Shown one piece after another: positions 34,405-43,526 of a DNA stretch of 64,000 bases; position 1 is the stretch's first letter, and the number at the start of each line of letters is the position of its first letter. The stretch covers positions 620,001 to 684,000 of the forward strand of contig NZ_JARADB010000002.1 in the NCBI RefSeq assembly GCF_028765165.1. The letters run 5' to 3'. This DNA is from Paenibacillus sp. MAHUQ-63. GTDB lineage: Bacteria; Bacillota; Bacilli; Paenibacillales; NBRC-103111. Below the pieces are notes generated by a model, which worked only from the letters and a program-made list of their open reading frames with translations, had not been told where the DNA came from and did not search any database. Position numbers and translations under genes: made by a program.

Positions 34405-34986
34405 ATGCTGTACCGCATCGGCAGGGCCTTATTTCGCTGCTTATTCACTTTATTCTTCCGCATGCGGGCAATCGGGATGGAGAATGTTCCTGCGCGCGGA
34501 GCGGTCGTGCTTTGCGGCAACCACACCAGCTTGCTGGATCCGCCGTTCTTGGGTACTCCGCTGAAGCGGAAAGTTCACTTCATGGCGAAAGCCGAGTTGT
34601 TCGACATTCCGGTGCTGGGCTCCATCATTGCGAAGGTTGGCGCTTTTCCCGTCAAACGCGGAGGCGTTAGCCGGGAATCGATACGCCTCGCCGTGCAATT
34701 GCTTCGCGATGGCAATATGTTAGGCGTTTTCCCGGAAGGTACCCGTAGCAATGCCGGGGGAATGGGCAAGAAGGGGGCTGCCAGCCTCGCACTGAAAGCT
34801 GGCGCAGCGGTCGTTCCCGTGGCCATTGTCGGCAATTATTCATTATTTCGCCGCATGACCATCGTGTATGGCAAACCGCTGGACCTTAGCGCTTATGAAG
34901 GAGCAAGTTCGGAAGATTTGGAACTTGCGACTGACGCTATTATGAAAGAAATTCGCCGTTTACATCGTGAATATAGCAAAGCTTAA
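34405..34986 (+). CDS. plsC: 1-acyl-sn-glycerol-3-phosphate acyltransferase
   Basis: Adds the second fatty acid to lysophosphatidate in phospholipid synthesis, at the membrane. Acyltransferase motif I is H40-T-S-L-L-D45 (NHTSLLD). The substrate-binding motif FPEGTRS starts at 109, and VPVAIVGNY is the later conserved block. It has 193 aa, with a hydrophobic N-terminal stretch. The ATG at 34405 follows GGAGGTG by 9 nt and is one base after the cmk stop, so the two are coupled. Confidence 0.93.
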   Translation: MLYRIGRALFRCLFTLFFRMRAIGMENVPARGAVVLCGNHTSLLDPPFLGTPLKRKVHFMAKAELFDIPVLGSIIAKVGAFPVKRGGVSRESIRLAVQLLRDGNMLGVFPEGTRSNAGGMGKKGAASLALKAGAAVVPVAIVGNYSLFRRMTIVYGKPLDLSAYEGASSEDLELATDAIMKEIRRLHREYSKA

Positions 34987-35137
34987 ACTTCATGTATGGA
35001 AATGAAAGCTTGGAATTATACTAACTTTACAAGCGAATGGTAGTCCTGAATGTGTTTGAAACAGAGTAGAAGCTTACATACTGCTTTGTGACTCATAAAT
35101 TATTTCTTGTTGGTTGTACTAAGAGGAGGCTAATCTC

Positions 35138-36442
35138 ATGTCAGATGAAGTAAAAGTTCAAGATCAAACGCAAGAAGCGCAAGAAACAGCCGTATCACAA
35201 GCAGAAGCGGAGCATGCTATGAACAATGTTGCCGTTCTGAAGAAAGGCGCTACCGTCAAAGGTAAAATCGTAAAGGTTGACGCAGATCAAGCTTTCGTGG
35301 ATATCGGTTATAAATACGATGGTGTGATTCCCGTTCGCGAGCTTTCATCTGTAAGCCTGGAAGATGCAGGGCAAGCGGTTCAGCTTGGACAAGAAGTAGA
35401 ATTGAAAGTGGTTTCGATCAACGACGCCAAAGAAACTTTGGTTCTGTCCAAACGTGTCGTGGATAACGAAAAAGCTTGGGAAACATTGCAAGGTCAGCTG
35501 GACAGCAAAGAAATTATTGAAGCTTCCGTAGCGGAAGTTGTCAAAGGCGGTCTGGTTGTGGATATCGGCGTGCGCGGTTTCGTGCCTGCTTCCATGGTCG
35601 AGCGTCAATTCGTTGAAGATTTCTCTTCTTACAAAGGCCGTACACTGCGTCTGCGTGTGAAAGAAGTCGATCGCGAGAAAAACAAAGTCATCCTTTCCCA
35701 GAAAGATGTGCTGGATGAGGAGTTCGAAGCGAACAAAAAGAAAATCATCGAAGGTCTTCAAGTTGGCCAAGTATTGGACGGTACGGTTCAACGCTTGACA
35801 CAATTCGGCGCTTTCGTAGATATCGGTGGGATCGACGGTCTTGTACATATCTCCGAATTGGCTTGGCACCATGTAGAGCAAGCTTCCGACGTTGTCAAAG
35901 AAGGCGACAAAGTGAAGGTCCAAGTGCTTAAGCTGGATCCTGCGAACGACAAAATCAGCCTGAGCATCAAGGCAACGCAAGCTGGCCCTTGGTCCAAAGT
36001 TGAGTCCGATTTCAATGCAGGCGACATCGTAACGGGTACAGTGAAACGCCTTGCGGCATTCGGCGCATTCGTTGAAGTGGCTCCTGGCGTAGAAGGTCTG
36101 GTTCACATTTCCCAGATCGCACACCGCCACATCGGCACGCCGCATGAAGTGCTCAAAGAAGGCCAAGAAGTGCAAGTGAAAATCTTGGAAATCAATGCAG
36201 CAGAGAAACGCATCAGCCTGAGCATCAAAGAAACAGAGGAAGCTCCTGAAGCACCTGCAGCAGCGGCTCCTTCCGCTAAGCCGGAAAGAGAAAGACAACC
36301 AAGAGGCGACCGTGACCGCGGTAACGCAGCAAGCCATCAGAAAGAAATCGCCGGCAACGAGAACGTATCCTTGAGCAACCAAGGTATGTCCTTGACACTT
36401 GGCGAACGTTTCGGCGACAAATTGTCCAAATTCAAAAAATAA
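35138..36442 (+). CDS. rpsA: Ribosomal protein S1 homologue (four S1 domains, YpfD-like)
   Basis: RNA-binding protein with four tandem S1 (OB-fold) domains at about residues 33-105, 120-187, 205-275 and 290-362. Each has the pattern GxxVxGxVxxxxxxGAFVDIG...GLVHISE. The tail is low-complexity and charged (AAPSAKPERERQPRGDRDRG). The 434 aa are shorter than E. coli S1 (six domains) and match the Bacillota form, which is not an essential ribosome subunit in B. subtilis. AAGAGGAGGC precedes the ATG. The 150-nt leader has no clear promoter. Confidence 0.9.
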   Translation: MSDEVKVQDQTQEAQETAVSQAEAEHAMNNVAVLKKGATVKGKIVKVDADQAFVDIGYKYDGVIPVRELSSVSLEDAGQAVQLGQEVELKVVSINDAKETLVLSKRVVDNEKAWETLQGQLDSKEIIEASVAEVVKGGLVVDIGVRGFVPASMVERQFVEDFSSYKGRTLRLRVKEVDREKNKVILSQKDVLDEEFEANKKKIIEGLQVGQVLDGTVQRLTQFGAFVDIGGIDGLVHISELAWHHVEQASDVVKEGDKVKVQVLKLDPANDKISLSIKATQAGPWSKVESDFNAGDIVTGTVKRLAAFGAFVEVAPGVEGLVHISQIAHRHIGTPHEVLKEGQEVQVKILEINAAEKRISLSIKETEEAPEAPAAAAPSAKPERERQPRGDRDRGNAASHQKEIAGNENVSLSNQGMSLTLGERFGDKLSKFKK

Positions 36443-36473
36443 GTGAGACATGGCGTTTAGGGGGACCATAGCA

Positions 36474-37532
36474 ATGCGCATTTCACGCAAGATGGAGCAT
36501 GTCCATTACGCGCTGGAGCTTGGACAATCCAGACAGCAAGGGCTGTCGGATATCAAGCTTGTGCATAACTGTCTGCCTGAGACTTCCACGGATCACATGT
36601 CATTAAAGACCCAAATCGGCGATCTCATTATGAGTTCGCCGATTTTGATTAATGCCATGACCGGGGGAGCCCAGGAGACGGAAAGCATTAACCGCGAGCT
36701 TGCCGTCATGGCGAGAGAGAAGGGGCTGGCGATGGCGGTCGGTTCGCAAATGTCGGCTATCAAAAATAGCGAGGTGGCCTCAAGCTATCAGGTTGTGAGA
36801 CGCGAGAACCCGAAGGGGATCGTGTTCGCGAATTTGGGAAGCGAGGCAACGGCCGATCAAGCGTTGAGAGCTATTGAGATGATAGAGGCGAATGCGCTGC
36901 AAATCCATCTCAATGTGATGCAGGAGCTGATTATGCCGGAAGGGGATCGCAGCTTCACCGGCATGCTGAAGCGGATCGAAGCGATCGTCCATCATGCTCC
37001 CGTACCGGTCATCGTCAAGGAGGTCGGCTTCGGCATCTTGAAGGAGAACGCCAAACAGCTGCAGGACATCGGCGTGCGGATACTCGATGTCGGCGGCTCC
37101 GGCGGCACGAATTTCGCCGCTATTGAGAATGCCAGACGTCCGGCCGCCATGGAATGGCTGAACGACTGGGGAACGCCGACGAGCGTCGCGCTGCTGGAGT
37201 CGCTGACCGTTTATCCGCCTGGCGGGGTGATCGCTTCCGGCGGCATTACGAACGCTTTGGAAGCGGCCAAAGCGCTTGCCCTCGGCGCCTCAGCCGTGGG
37301 TATGGCAGGCGCCTTCCTGAAGGTGCTGCGCGAAGAAGGGGCGGATGCGCTGCACCAATTTGCAGATGAATTGCATCATGGACTTATTCTTATTATGACA
37401 GCATTAGGTGCGCCGACGATCCGCGATTTATCCCGATGTCCGGTTGTGATCATGGGCGAAACGGCGGAATGGTGCAGGGCTCGCGGCATCTCCATAACTT
37501 CATACGCAGATAGAGCGAACCAGAGTAAATAA
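36474..37532 (+). CDS. fni: Type 2 isopentenyl-diphosphate delta-isomerase
   Basis: FMN- and NADPH-dependent enzyme interconverting IPP and DMAPP, which feeds the prenyl chains made by HepST further downstream. Motifs: MTGGAQETESINRELA, LQIHLNVMQELIMPEGDR, VIVKEVGFG, DVGGSGGTNFA, IASGGI and GMAGAFLK. The 352 aa are typical. The ATG at 36474 is chosen because AGGGGGA lies about 9 nt before it; the ATG at 36450 has no Shine-Dalgarno. Confidence 0.94.
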   Translation: MRISRKMEHVHYALELGQSRQQGLSDIKLVHNCLPETSTDHMSLKTQIGDLIMSSPILINAMTGGAQETESINRELAVMAREKGLAMAVGSQMSAIKNSEVASSYQVVRRENPKGIVFANLGSEATADQALRAIEMIEANALQIHLNVMQELIMPEGDRSFTGMLKRIEAIVHHAPVPVIVKEVGFGILKENAKQLQDIGVRILDVGGSGGTNFAAIENARRPAAMEWLNDWGTPTSVALLESLTVYPPGGVIASGGITNALEAAKALALGASAVGMAGAFLKVLREEGADALHQFADELHHGLILIMTALGAPTIRDLSRCPVVIMGETAEWCRARGISITSYADRANQSK

Positions 37533-37656
37533 TCAAAAGATTGCCATACTAAGGATCAGGCGGTGCTTCCCTCTCATGAACGGAGGGAACCTGCAGATCC
37601 GCAGGCCGGCGGCGGCATGCGCTGCGCTTGTCTATACATAGTAGGGTGGTCAGATT

Positions 37657-38283
37657 ATGAACTCCGGTTATTTGTCTCTCATTCTCCTTTGTATCACGCT
37701 CATCTTGTTTGCCAGCGGATGGAAGGAGCTGTACATCGGAAGTATATCGCATAAGGGAATGCTTCTTTTTTTTGTCTTATGGGTGGCAGGTTCTTACTTT
37801 TCTGTAACCTTTAAGCACGTGCATGTGCATGTCGTCTATGTGCTCGTTTTTCTCATAGCTATCGGCATTCTCGTCGTAACGCAAGGATTCATACATAAGC
37901 TGCATTTGCTATCGATCGGACTTCTGCTAGGTTCACTCCACTTTTTGCTGCAGCAGCTGCTGGCCATGGATCCGATTCTCATCGTTCGCAATTCGGATTG
38001 GGATGTCGCCCTGCTTCTCGCATTCATTGTCGTCTTTCTGCAGCGCAGCGCGCTGGAGCAGATCGCCACCCTCTCAATCGGCTATTTGCTGGGCGACATG
38101 TATCAAGCGGGCATTCATCCGGTCGGGGGCTATCACGAGTTAGGCCACACGGTGTTCCAGGATCAATGGTGGCTCTCTGTGTTTACAGCCAGATCGGTGA
38201 CCATCATTCTTCAAGCCATATATAACGGCTGCAAAAGTTTCATACGGAGTTGGTTCGAGCGCAAAGGAGGCTGGCGAAAGTAA
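37657..38283 (+). CDS. yphA: YphA-like integral membrane protein
   Basis: A 208-aa hydrophobic protein with about seven predicted helices, beginning YLSLILLCITLILFASGW. No catalytic motif is visible. Its location between fni and a YIEGIA gene is that of yphA in B. subtilis, of unknown function. The stop directly abuts the next ATG (TAAATG). The 124 nt before it hold a short CCCTC/GAGGG inverted repeat without a T-run. Confidence 0.75.
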   Translation: MNSGYLSLILLCITLILFASGWKELYIGSISHKGMLLFFVLWVAGSYFSVTFKHVHVHVVYVLVFLIAIGILVVTQGFIHKLHLLSIGLLLGSLHFLLQQLLAMDPILIVRNSDWDVALLLAFIVVFLQRSALEQIATLSIGYLLGDMYQAGIHPVGGYHELGHTVFQDQWWLSVFTARSVTIILQAIYNGCKSFIRSWFERKGGWRK

Positions 38284-39189
38284 ATGGATTGGTTTTATTC
38301 GCATCGTTATACAATCGGCATCGTCATCGGTGTCATTTTCGGTATTTTGGCTCGGCTTAATATGCTGAGAACGGACTACCGGCAATACCCTACGTATCCG
38401 CATGGGAAAATCATCCACATTTCACTCGGCGTTATCGCTGCCGGGCTTGGGGCGGTGGCCGTACCCGCGCTGCTCGACAAAAATTATACGGCGGTAACGT
38501 TCCTGTCTCTAGCCGCGCAGCAGTTTCGGGATGTCCGCAATATGGAGAGACAAAGTTTATCGAAGATCGATGAGCTGGAGCTTGTGCCCCGCGGGGCTGC
38601 TTATATCGAAGGGATCGCAATGGTCTTCGAGGGACGCAATTACCTCGTCATTTTCTCGTCCTTCCTGGGGTCTCTCTTCAGCATCTTATTCGCCTGGTAT
38701 TGGGGAGTTTTGGCCGGTGTGCTGTCCATCTGGATCGCGAATAATTTCAAGTCGGGGAAGAAGCTGGGGGAAATTGCCGATATCGAACCCGTGCCCGTCC
38801 GGTTGGACGGTCCCGATCTCTATGTCGGTTCCATCTATATTATGAACGTCGGGCTGAAGGATAGCCAGTCGCTCATCGCTGAACACGGGTTAGGCTATCT
38901 TGTTAAGCCCAAAAATCGCAACGCTCGGGTGACTTTGGCGAATCTTGGCCAACGGCAAGCGATTCTCCACGATATTTCGACACTGTTCGGCGCCTATCGC
39001 GACGAAGGAGAGCCCGCTCTGCGTCCTATGGCCAAGCTGGATATGAATACCGGTAACCTCGGTGTCCTGCTGCTGCCTCAGGAGAAGGATCCGGATAAAA
39101 CCTTCATCGCCCTGCACCGGGTCCCCGTGTTGGAAAGTGCCGTACGTATGCCGTCTGAAGCAGGTGTCAATAAAAAGAAGGAGGCTTGA
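38284..39189 (+). CDS. YIEGIA-domain membrane protein (YphB/SeaA-like)
   Basis: A 301-aa protein carrying the name-giving YIEGIA motif (RGAAYIEGIAMVFEGRNY). It has membrane helices near the N-terminus (YTIGIVIGVIFGILARL, ISLGVIAAGLGAVAVPALL) and around NYLVIFSSFLGSLFSILFAWYWG. The C-terminal soluble half contains VRLDGPDLYVGSIYIMNVG. B. subtilis YphB (SeaA) at this locus is a sporulation-associated protein. AAAGGAGG lies 13 nt before the ATG. It is followed by a 59-aa gene, a likely partner. Confidence 0.85.
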   Translation: MDWFYSHRYTIGIVIGVIFGILARLNMLRTDYRQYPTYPHGKIIHISLGVIAAGLGAVAVPALLDKNYTAVTFLSLAAQQFRDVRNMERQSLSKIDELELVPRGAAYIEGIAMVFEGRNYLVIFSSFLGSLFSILFAWYWGVLAGVLSIWIANNFKSGKKLGEIADIEPVPVRLDGPDLYVGSIYIMNVGLKDSQSLIAEHGLGYLVKPKNRNARVTLANLGQRQAILHDISTLFGAYRDEGEPALRPMAKLDMNTGNLGVLLLPQEKDPDKTFIALHRVPVLESAVRMPSEAGVNKKKEA

Positions 39190-39195
39190 TGCGCG

Positions 39196-39375
39196 ATGTC
39201 CCAGATTCTCGCTATCGTTACACTGACGAAGGATCGGGTTGGCGGGGGGGCGCCTATCTTCGCGGTGGATCAGGAAGACGACCTTCAGCGAATGGCGTTC
39301 TCGTTGGAGAAAATCCTGGATGCCAATGCCCATGATTTGAAAAACGGTACGATCATTCTGGTCAAGCACTCCTGA
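39196..39375 (+). CDS. Small partner protein of the YIEGIA protein
   Basis: A 59-aa reading frame from ATG 39196 to TGA 39375: MSQILAIVTLTKDRVGGG at the start and LKNGTIILVKHS at the end. It begins 6 nt after the YIEGIA gene, with AAGGAGG 11 nt upstream. The composition is that of a real protein, and the operon position matches a small conserved companion gene in other Bacillota (annotated there, as I recall, as a capping-complex subunit for YIEGIA). No known activity. Confidence 0.7.
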   Translation: MSQILAIVTLTKDRVGGGAPIFAVDQEDDLQRMAFSLEKILDANAHDLKNGTIILVKHS

Positions 39376-39508
39376 GCCGGCAATGTCATGATGAAATTCA
39401 TAACGGAAAGTCACAAAAGAGATTAGCCAAGCCGTGTCTTTTTTGTTATGATGTAAGTTGCGTATTTTTCCATGGCTGATCATGGAATTTTGAAGGAGTG
39501 AATATGAA

Positions 39509-40834
39509 GTGGCTAGACCAGTGCTTGCTATTGTAGGCCGACCGAATGTCGGCAAATCCACTATTTTCAATCGGATCGTAGGCGATCGTCTTGCGATTGT
39601 GGAAGATAAACCAGGTGTTACTCGCGACCGGCTCTATGGGGTTGGCGAATGGCTGAACACCTCGTTCAGCGTGATTGACACAGGCGGAATTGAAATTGAC
39701 GGCGAAGATGCGATTCTCAAATCCGTTCGCGTGCAGGCCGAGCTGGCCATCGAGGAAGCGGATGTCATTGTTTTCATGGTAGATGCCAAGGCTGGGGTGA
39801 CTCCTTCGGATGAAGAAGTGGCGCAGCTGTTGTTCCGTTCCAAGAAACCGGTTGTCCTTGCGGTGAACAAAGTCGACAACCTGGCTCGTCAAGACGATAT
39901 TTATGAGTTTTATGCGCTTGGTTTCGGTGATCCGATCGGCATTTCGGGCTCTCACGGGATCGGGATCGGCGACCTGTTGGAAGCGGTTTGCGCGTTGTTC
40001 CCGGACAAGCAGGACGATGAGTACGGCGAAGAAGTTATTAAATTTGCCCTTATCGGGCGGCCGAATGTGGGCAAATCCTCGATGACTAACGCCATCTTAG
40101 GTGAAGAGCGGGTTATCGTAAGCGACGTAGCGGGAACGACCCGCGATGCCATCGATACGCCGTTCGAGCGGGACGGGCAGAAGTTCGTCATTATTGATAC
40201 CGCCGGCATGCGCAAGCGGGGCAAGGTGTATGAGAACACGGAGAAATACAGCGTCATGCGGGCGATGAAAGCGATCGAACGTGCGGATGTCGTACTCGTT
40301 GTAATCGATGGGGCAGACGGCATCATCGACCAGGACAAACACATCGCCGGCTATGCGCACGAAGCAGGAAAAGCGGTAATCATTGTCGTAAATAAATGGG
40401 ATATCGTCGAGAAGGACGATAAAACGATGCAGCACTTTACGCAGACCATCCGCGACCATTTCCTGTTCTTAAGTTATGCGCCGATCGTCTTCGTTTCGGC
40501 TAAAACAACCCAACGCTTGCATAAATTGCTGCCGGTGATCGTTCAAGTAGCGGAAAATCATGCGCTTCGCGTTCAGACGCATCTGCTGAACGATGTGATT
40601 TCCGATGCTGTGGCATACAATCCGCCGCCGACGGACAAAGGAAAGCGTCTGCGCATTAACTATGTTACACAAGTAGCGGTGAAGCCTCCTGTCTTTGTGC
40701 TCTTTGTGAATGAGCCTGAGCTCATGCACTTTTCATACGAGCGGTATTTGGATAATAAAATTCGCGCAGCCTTCGGTTTCGAGGGAACTCCGATTCGTAT
40801 CCTGAGCCGCAGAAAGTCATCGGACAAAGAATAG
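39509..40834 (+). CDS. der: Ribosome-assembly GTPase Der (EngA)
   Basis: Double-domain GTPase needed for maturation of the 50S subunit. The first G domain has GRPNVGKST (about 10-18), DTGG and NKVD. The second has GRPNVGKSS (about 184-192), [10 protein letters not shown] and NKWD. A KH-like C-terminal domain includes [16 protein letters not shown]. The 441 aa are normal. GTG start at 39509 gives [19 protein letters not shown] lies 11 nt upstream, and an ATG at 39504 is out of frame. Confidence 0.97.
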   Translation: MARPVLAIVGRPNVGKSTIFNRIVGDRLAIVEDKPGVTRDRLYGVGEWLNTSFSVIDTGGIEIDGEDAILKSVRVQAELAIEEADVIVFMVDAKAGVTPSDEEVAQLLFRSKKPVVLAVNKVDNLARQDDIYEFYALGFGDPIGISGSHGIGIGDLLEAVCALFPDKQDDEYGEEVIKFALIGRPNVGKSSMTNAILGEERVIVSDVAGTTRDAIDTPFERDGQKFVIIDTAGMRKRGKVYENTEKYSVMRAMKAIERADVVLVVIDGADGIIDQDKHIAGYAHEAGKAVIIVVNKWDIVEKDDKTMQHFTQTIRDHFLFLSYAPIVFVSAKTTQRLHKLLPVIVQVAENHALRVQTHLLNDVISDAVAYNPPPTDKGKRLRINYVTQVAVKPPVFVLFVNEPELMHFSYERYLDNKIRAAFGFEGTPIRILSRRKSSDKE

Positions 40835-40847
40835 GAGATGTGACAAG

Positions 40848-41456
40848 GTGCTTACAGTTTCCATCCTAACAATCGTCGTTGGTTATTTACTCGGATCCAT
40901 CAGCTTTAGTTATTTATTCGGGAAATGGTTCAAGGGCATCGATATCCGCAAGCATGGCAGCGGCAATGCGGGCGCGACCAATACGCTGCGGGTGCTTGGC
41001 AAAGGACCGGCGATCCTGGTGCTGCTTCTGGATGCCCTGAAGGGCGTTGCCGCCGTATGCCTCGGCATATGGGCGGCTCCCGGCCCGGATGATATATGGA
41101 TCCGCGTACTGTGCGGATTAGCTGCGATCGTCGGCCATAACTGGCCGGTTTACTTCGGTTTCCGCGGCGGCAAGGGAATTGCTACAACGATCGGCGTTAT
41201 GGCGACCCTCTGCTTCATTCCGACGTTAATTGCCGGCTTGACGGCCATTGTCATCATTGCGATCACCCGATTCGTATCGCTCGGTTCCCTTATTTTAACA
41301 GCACTTTTACCTTTTCTTATTTGGGGAATGGATCGACCGCTGCCAATTCTGTGGATCAGCATCTTGCTGTGCGCGTTTGCGATTTTGCGCCACCGGACCA
41401 ACATTGTGAAGCTCGTCCAGGGCAAAGAGAACAAGCTCGGCCAGAAGCGAGCATAG
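40848..41456 (+). CDS. plsY: Acyl-phosphate:glycerol-3-phosphate acyltransferase
   Basis: Membrane enzyme adding the first acyl chain to glycerol-3-phosphate, using acyl phosphate. Signature blocks are YLLGSISFSYLFGKWFKGIDIRKHGSGNAGATN, HNWPVYFGFRGGKGIATT and the third loop HRTNI. It has five to six helices and 202 aa. GTG start with GGAGATGTGACAAG upstream, 13 nt after der. The substrate glycerol-3-phosphate is made by GpsA, encoded next. Confidence 0.95.
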   Translation: MLTVSILTIVVGYLLGSISFSYLFGKWFKGIDIRKHGSGNAGATNTLRVLGKGPAILVLLLDALKGVAAVCLGIWAAPGPDDIWIRVLCGLAAIVGHNWPVYFGFRGGKGIATTIGVMATLCFIPTLIAGLTAIVIIAITRFVSLGSLILTALLPFLIWGMDRPLPILWISILLCAFAILRHRTNIVKLVQGKENKLGQKRA

Positions 41457-41499
41457 ACGGGCGAGAGCGTCCGCTTACATAAGTGAAGGAGTGGTAACC

Positions 41500-42543
41500 A
41501 TGTCAAGTAAAGTATCTGTTCTGGTAGCCGGCAGCTGGGGTACGGCGCTCGCTACGGTACTCGCGGATAATGGGAAGCAGGTGCTCTTATGGTCGCGGAA
41601 CGAGGAGCAAGTCCGAGAGATTAATGAGAAGCACCGCAACAGCCGCTTTCTCCCGGATGTAGACTTATCCCCGTTGATCGTTGCGACCACATCGCTGCAG
41701 GAGGCGGTAGAAGGAGCGGACACGATTATTCTGGTCGTTCCTTCATCCGGCATGCGCGATGTCGCTTCGCAAATCCGTCCTTATTTGAAGCCGGATGCGC
41801 TCTTGGTCCATGCGACCAAAGGCTTCGAAACCGGTACGCTCAAACGGATGACCGAGGTGCTTGCCGATGAGCTGCCGGATATGGACGCAAGCCGTTTCGT
41901 CGTGCTGTCGGGTCCGAGCCATGCCGAGGAAGTGATCCGCCAATGTCCGACGACCGTCGTCGTTGCCGCCCAAGATCTGGCGGCGGCGGAGGCGGCGCAG
42001 GATCTGATGATCAATTCGTACTTCCGCGTCTATACGAACCCGGATGTAGCCGGCGTTGAAGTGGGCGGGGCGCTTAAGAACATCATCGCGCTGGGGGCCG
42101 GCCTGACGGACGGACTGGGCTTCGGAGACAATGCCAAAGCGGCGCTGCTTACCCGGGGCTTGGCGGAGATCGCCAGGCTGGGTACGACGATGGGCGCCAA
42201 TCCGCTGACCTTTGCCGGCTTGGCCGGAATCGGCGACCTGATCGTAACGTGCACGAGCCAGCACAGCCGGAATTGGCGTGCCGGCAACAAGCTGGCCAAG
42301 GGGACGCCGCTGGAGGCTGTGCTGCAGGAAATGGGCATGGTGGTCGAAGGCGTGAAGACGACGAAGGCCGCCTATGAACTGTCGCGCAAATACGATGTGA
42401 CGATGCCGATTACCGATGAGCTGTACAAGGTGCTGTTCGAAGGGAAATCGCCGCAGCTTGCGGCGCAGGACCTGATGGGACGCGTCCGAACGCATGAGCT
42501 CGAGGAAGTGGCCACGGACGCGCTCACAAATGTGTGGAAGTAG
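41500..42543 (+). CDS. gpsA: Glycerol-3-phosphate dehydrogenase [NAD(P)+]
   Basis: Reduces dihydroxyacetone phosphate to glycerol-3-phosphate for phospholipids. The nucleotide-binding loop reads VLVAGSWGTALA; most homologues have GAGSWGTALA, so the first glycine is valine here. Others: LVHATKGFE, VLSGPSHAEEV, catalytic K in VEVGGALKNIIALGAG, and LAGIGDLIVTC. It has 347 aa. The ATG at 41500 follows AAGGAG by 8 nt; the GTG at 41491 lies within that Shine-Dalgarno. Confidence 0.95.
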   Translation: MSSKVSVLVAGSWGTALATVLADNGKQVLLWSRNEEQVREINEKHRNSRFLPDVDLSPLIVATTSLQEAVEGADTIILVVPSSGMRDVASQIRPYLKPDALLVHATKGFETGTLKRMTEVLADELPDMDASRFVVLSGPSHAEEVIRQCPTTVVVAAQDLAAAEAAQDLMINSYFRVYTNPDVAGVEVGGALKNIIALGAGLTDGLGFGDNAKAALLTRGLAEIARLGTTMGANPLTFAGLAGIGDLIVTCTSQHSRNWRAGNKLAKGTPLEAVLQEMGMVVEGVKTTKAAYELSRKYDVTMPITDELYKVLFEGKSPQLAAQDLMGRVRTHELEEVATDALTNVWK

Positions 42544-42548
42544 CCTAC

Positions 42549-42576
42549 ACCACAACCGGATTGCCCTCATACTATA
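42549..42576 (+). promoter_or_regulatory. Candidate sigma-K (late mother-cell) promoter of spoVIF
   Basis: AC (42549-42550), 17 nt, CATACTATA (42568-42576), which fits the sigma-K pattern AC-N16/17-CATAnnnTA. It lies just upstream of a gene of a spore-coat-stage protein family. The inverted repeat CTATACC (42572-42578) / GGTATAG (42602-42608) overlaps the -10. Confidence 0.45.
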
Positions 42577-42621
42577 CCGTATAAGCTTTTAGTTCTTATC
42601 AGGTATAGGGAGGCGGCACAT

Positions 42622-42903
42622 TTGGCAAACAAAGATATGTCCAAGGACGTATTGAACGTAGTCAAGAAGAAAACGGGTAAATCCGTATCACCTAAAGATA
42701 TCGAGAGACTGGCCAGCGGTGTGAAACCTTCTACACTGCAAAGCGATGCTCAGCTCCGTCAGTTAATCAAGCAAGTATCCAGCTTGGTGAACGTGAAAGT
42801 CCCCGAAGAAACGGTGAATGACATTATTCAAGCGGTGAAGAGCTCCAAGCTGGACTCGAACAACATGCAGCAGCTGATGAATATGATGATGGGCAAAAAA
42901 TAA
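42622..42903 (+). CDS. spoVIF: Stage VI sporulation protein F-like
   Basis: A 93-aa protein of the SpoVIF family, linked in B. subtilis to late coat assembly. Recognisable: VSPKDIERLASGVKPSTLQS and LRQLIKQVSSLVNVKVPEE, with a Met/Gln-rich tail (QQLMNMMMGKK). TTG start with GGGAGG 8 nt upstream. The family call is from the characteristic small helical pattern, so moderately sure. A sigma-K-like promoter and a terminator frame it as a single-gene unit. Confidence 0.8.
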   Translation: MANKDMSKDVLNVVKKKTGKSVSPKDIERLASGVKPSTLQSDAQLRQLIKQVSSLVNVKVPEETVNDIIQAVKSSKLDSNNMQQLMNMMMGKK

Positions 42904-42944
42904 AAAGCATGAAGGGGAGCTTGCTGCCCTTTATGCTTTTTTTC
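42903..42944 (+). terminator. Terminator of spoVIF
   Basis: AAAGCATGAAGGG pairs with CCCTTTATGCTTT (one G-T pair) across a 10-nt loop, followed by a T run. Confidence 0.85.
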
Positions 42945-43006
42945 TCATCCTATGCTATACTTACTGGTGATTCAATTCGCAGATTTATACATAAGGAGTC
43001 AAAAAT

Positions 43007-43186
43007 ATGTCAAGTTTGGACAAAATGTGGGCGTCTTTCGTAGCCATCGGCTTGATGGTTGTCGCATCGTTGTTGATTTCGTACGCCAGAACGCGTACCA
43101 AAGGATGGGTCCGAGCCGTACTGTCGACCATCGCCTTTTTCCTCTTTATCCCCATTCTGTTATACATGCTGCTATCATTGTTCTAA
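43007..43186 (+). CDS. yphE: DUF2768-type small membrane protein (YphE-like)
   Basis: A 59-aa two-helix protein: VAIGLMVVASLLISYA, a basic loop (RTRTKGWVR), then IAFFLFIPILLYMLLSLF. It has ATAAGGAG 8 nt before the ATG. Its position after gpsA is that of yphE in B. subtilis. Function unknown. Confidence 0.75.
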   Translation: MSSLDKMWASFVAIGLMVVASLLISYARTRTKGWVRAVLSTIAFFLFIPILLYMLLSLF

Positions 43187-43204
43187 CTTGGAGGGAATTC
43201 TTGC

Positions 43205-43498
43205 ATGCTGGAATTGAAAACACGCAAAACACAGAAAACGATAGAGCCGGATCCCGGTTTAAGCATTCTCGATCATGCCCTGAAAGCGGATGTGGAGTGG
43301 GGCTTCTCCTGCACGCGCGGGACTTGCGCCAGATGCCGCTGCTATGTCGCCGAAGGCCGGGAGCTGCTGTCGCTGCCTTCCGAAGCGGAGGAGGACCGCC
43401 TGGAGCCGGAAGAAATCGAACAGGGGTACCGGCTGGCCTGCCAATGCATCGTGAAGCAAGCAGGCCGTATTTCCGTTACGCATAAGCCTTATTTCTAA
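43205..43498 (+). CDS. [2Fe-2S] ferredoxin, plant-type cysteine spacing
   Basis: A 97-aa single-domain ferredoxin. Cluster ligands are C36-x4-C41-x2-C44 (SCTRGTCARC) and C79 (YRLACQC). Extra cysteines C46 and C81 are present. It should carry one electron; the partner is unknown. GGAGGG precedes the ATG. It is the first of three genes (ferredoxin, nucleotidyltransferase-like, ferredoxin) standing between yphE and yphF, an arrangement absent from the B. subtilis order. Confidence 0.88.
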   Translation: MLELKTRKTQKTIEPDPGLSILDHALKADVEWGFSCTRGTCARCRCYVAEGRELLSLPSEAEEDRLEPEEIEQGYRLACQCIVKQAGRISVTHKPYF

Positions 43499-43526
43499 CA
43501 AATAATGCCTGAAAGGTGTGGGCAAC

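Noticed and set aside
41500..41540. Valine in place of the first glycine of the GpsA nucleotide loop, considered as a sign of inactivation
   Set aside because: All other catalytic blocks are intact and the gene is essential in related bacteria; most likely a tolerated change.
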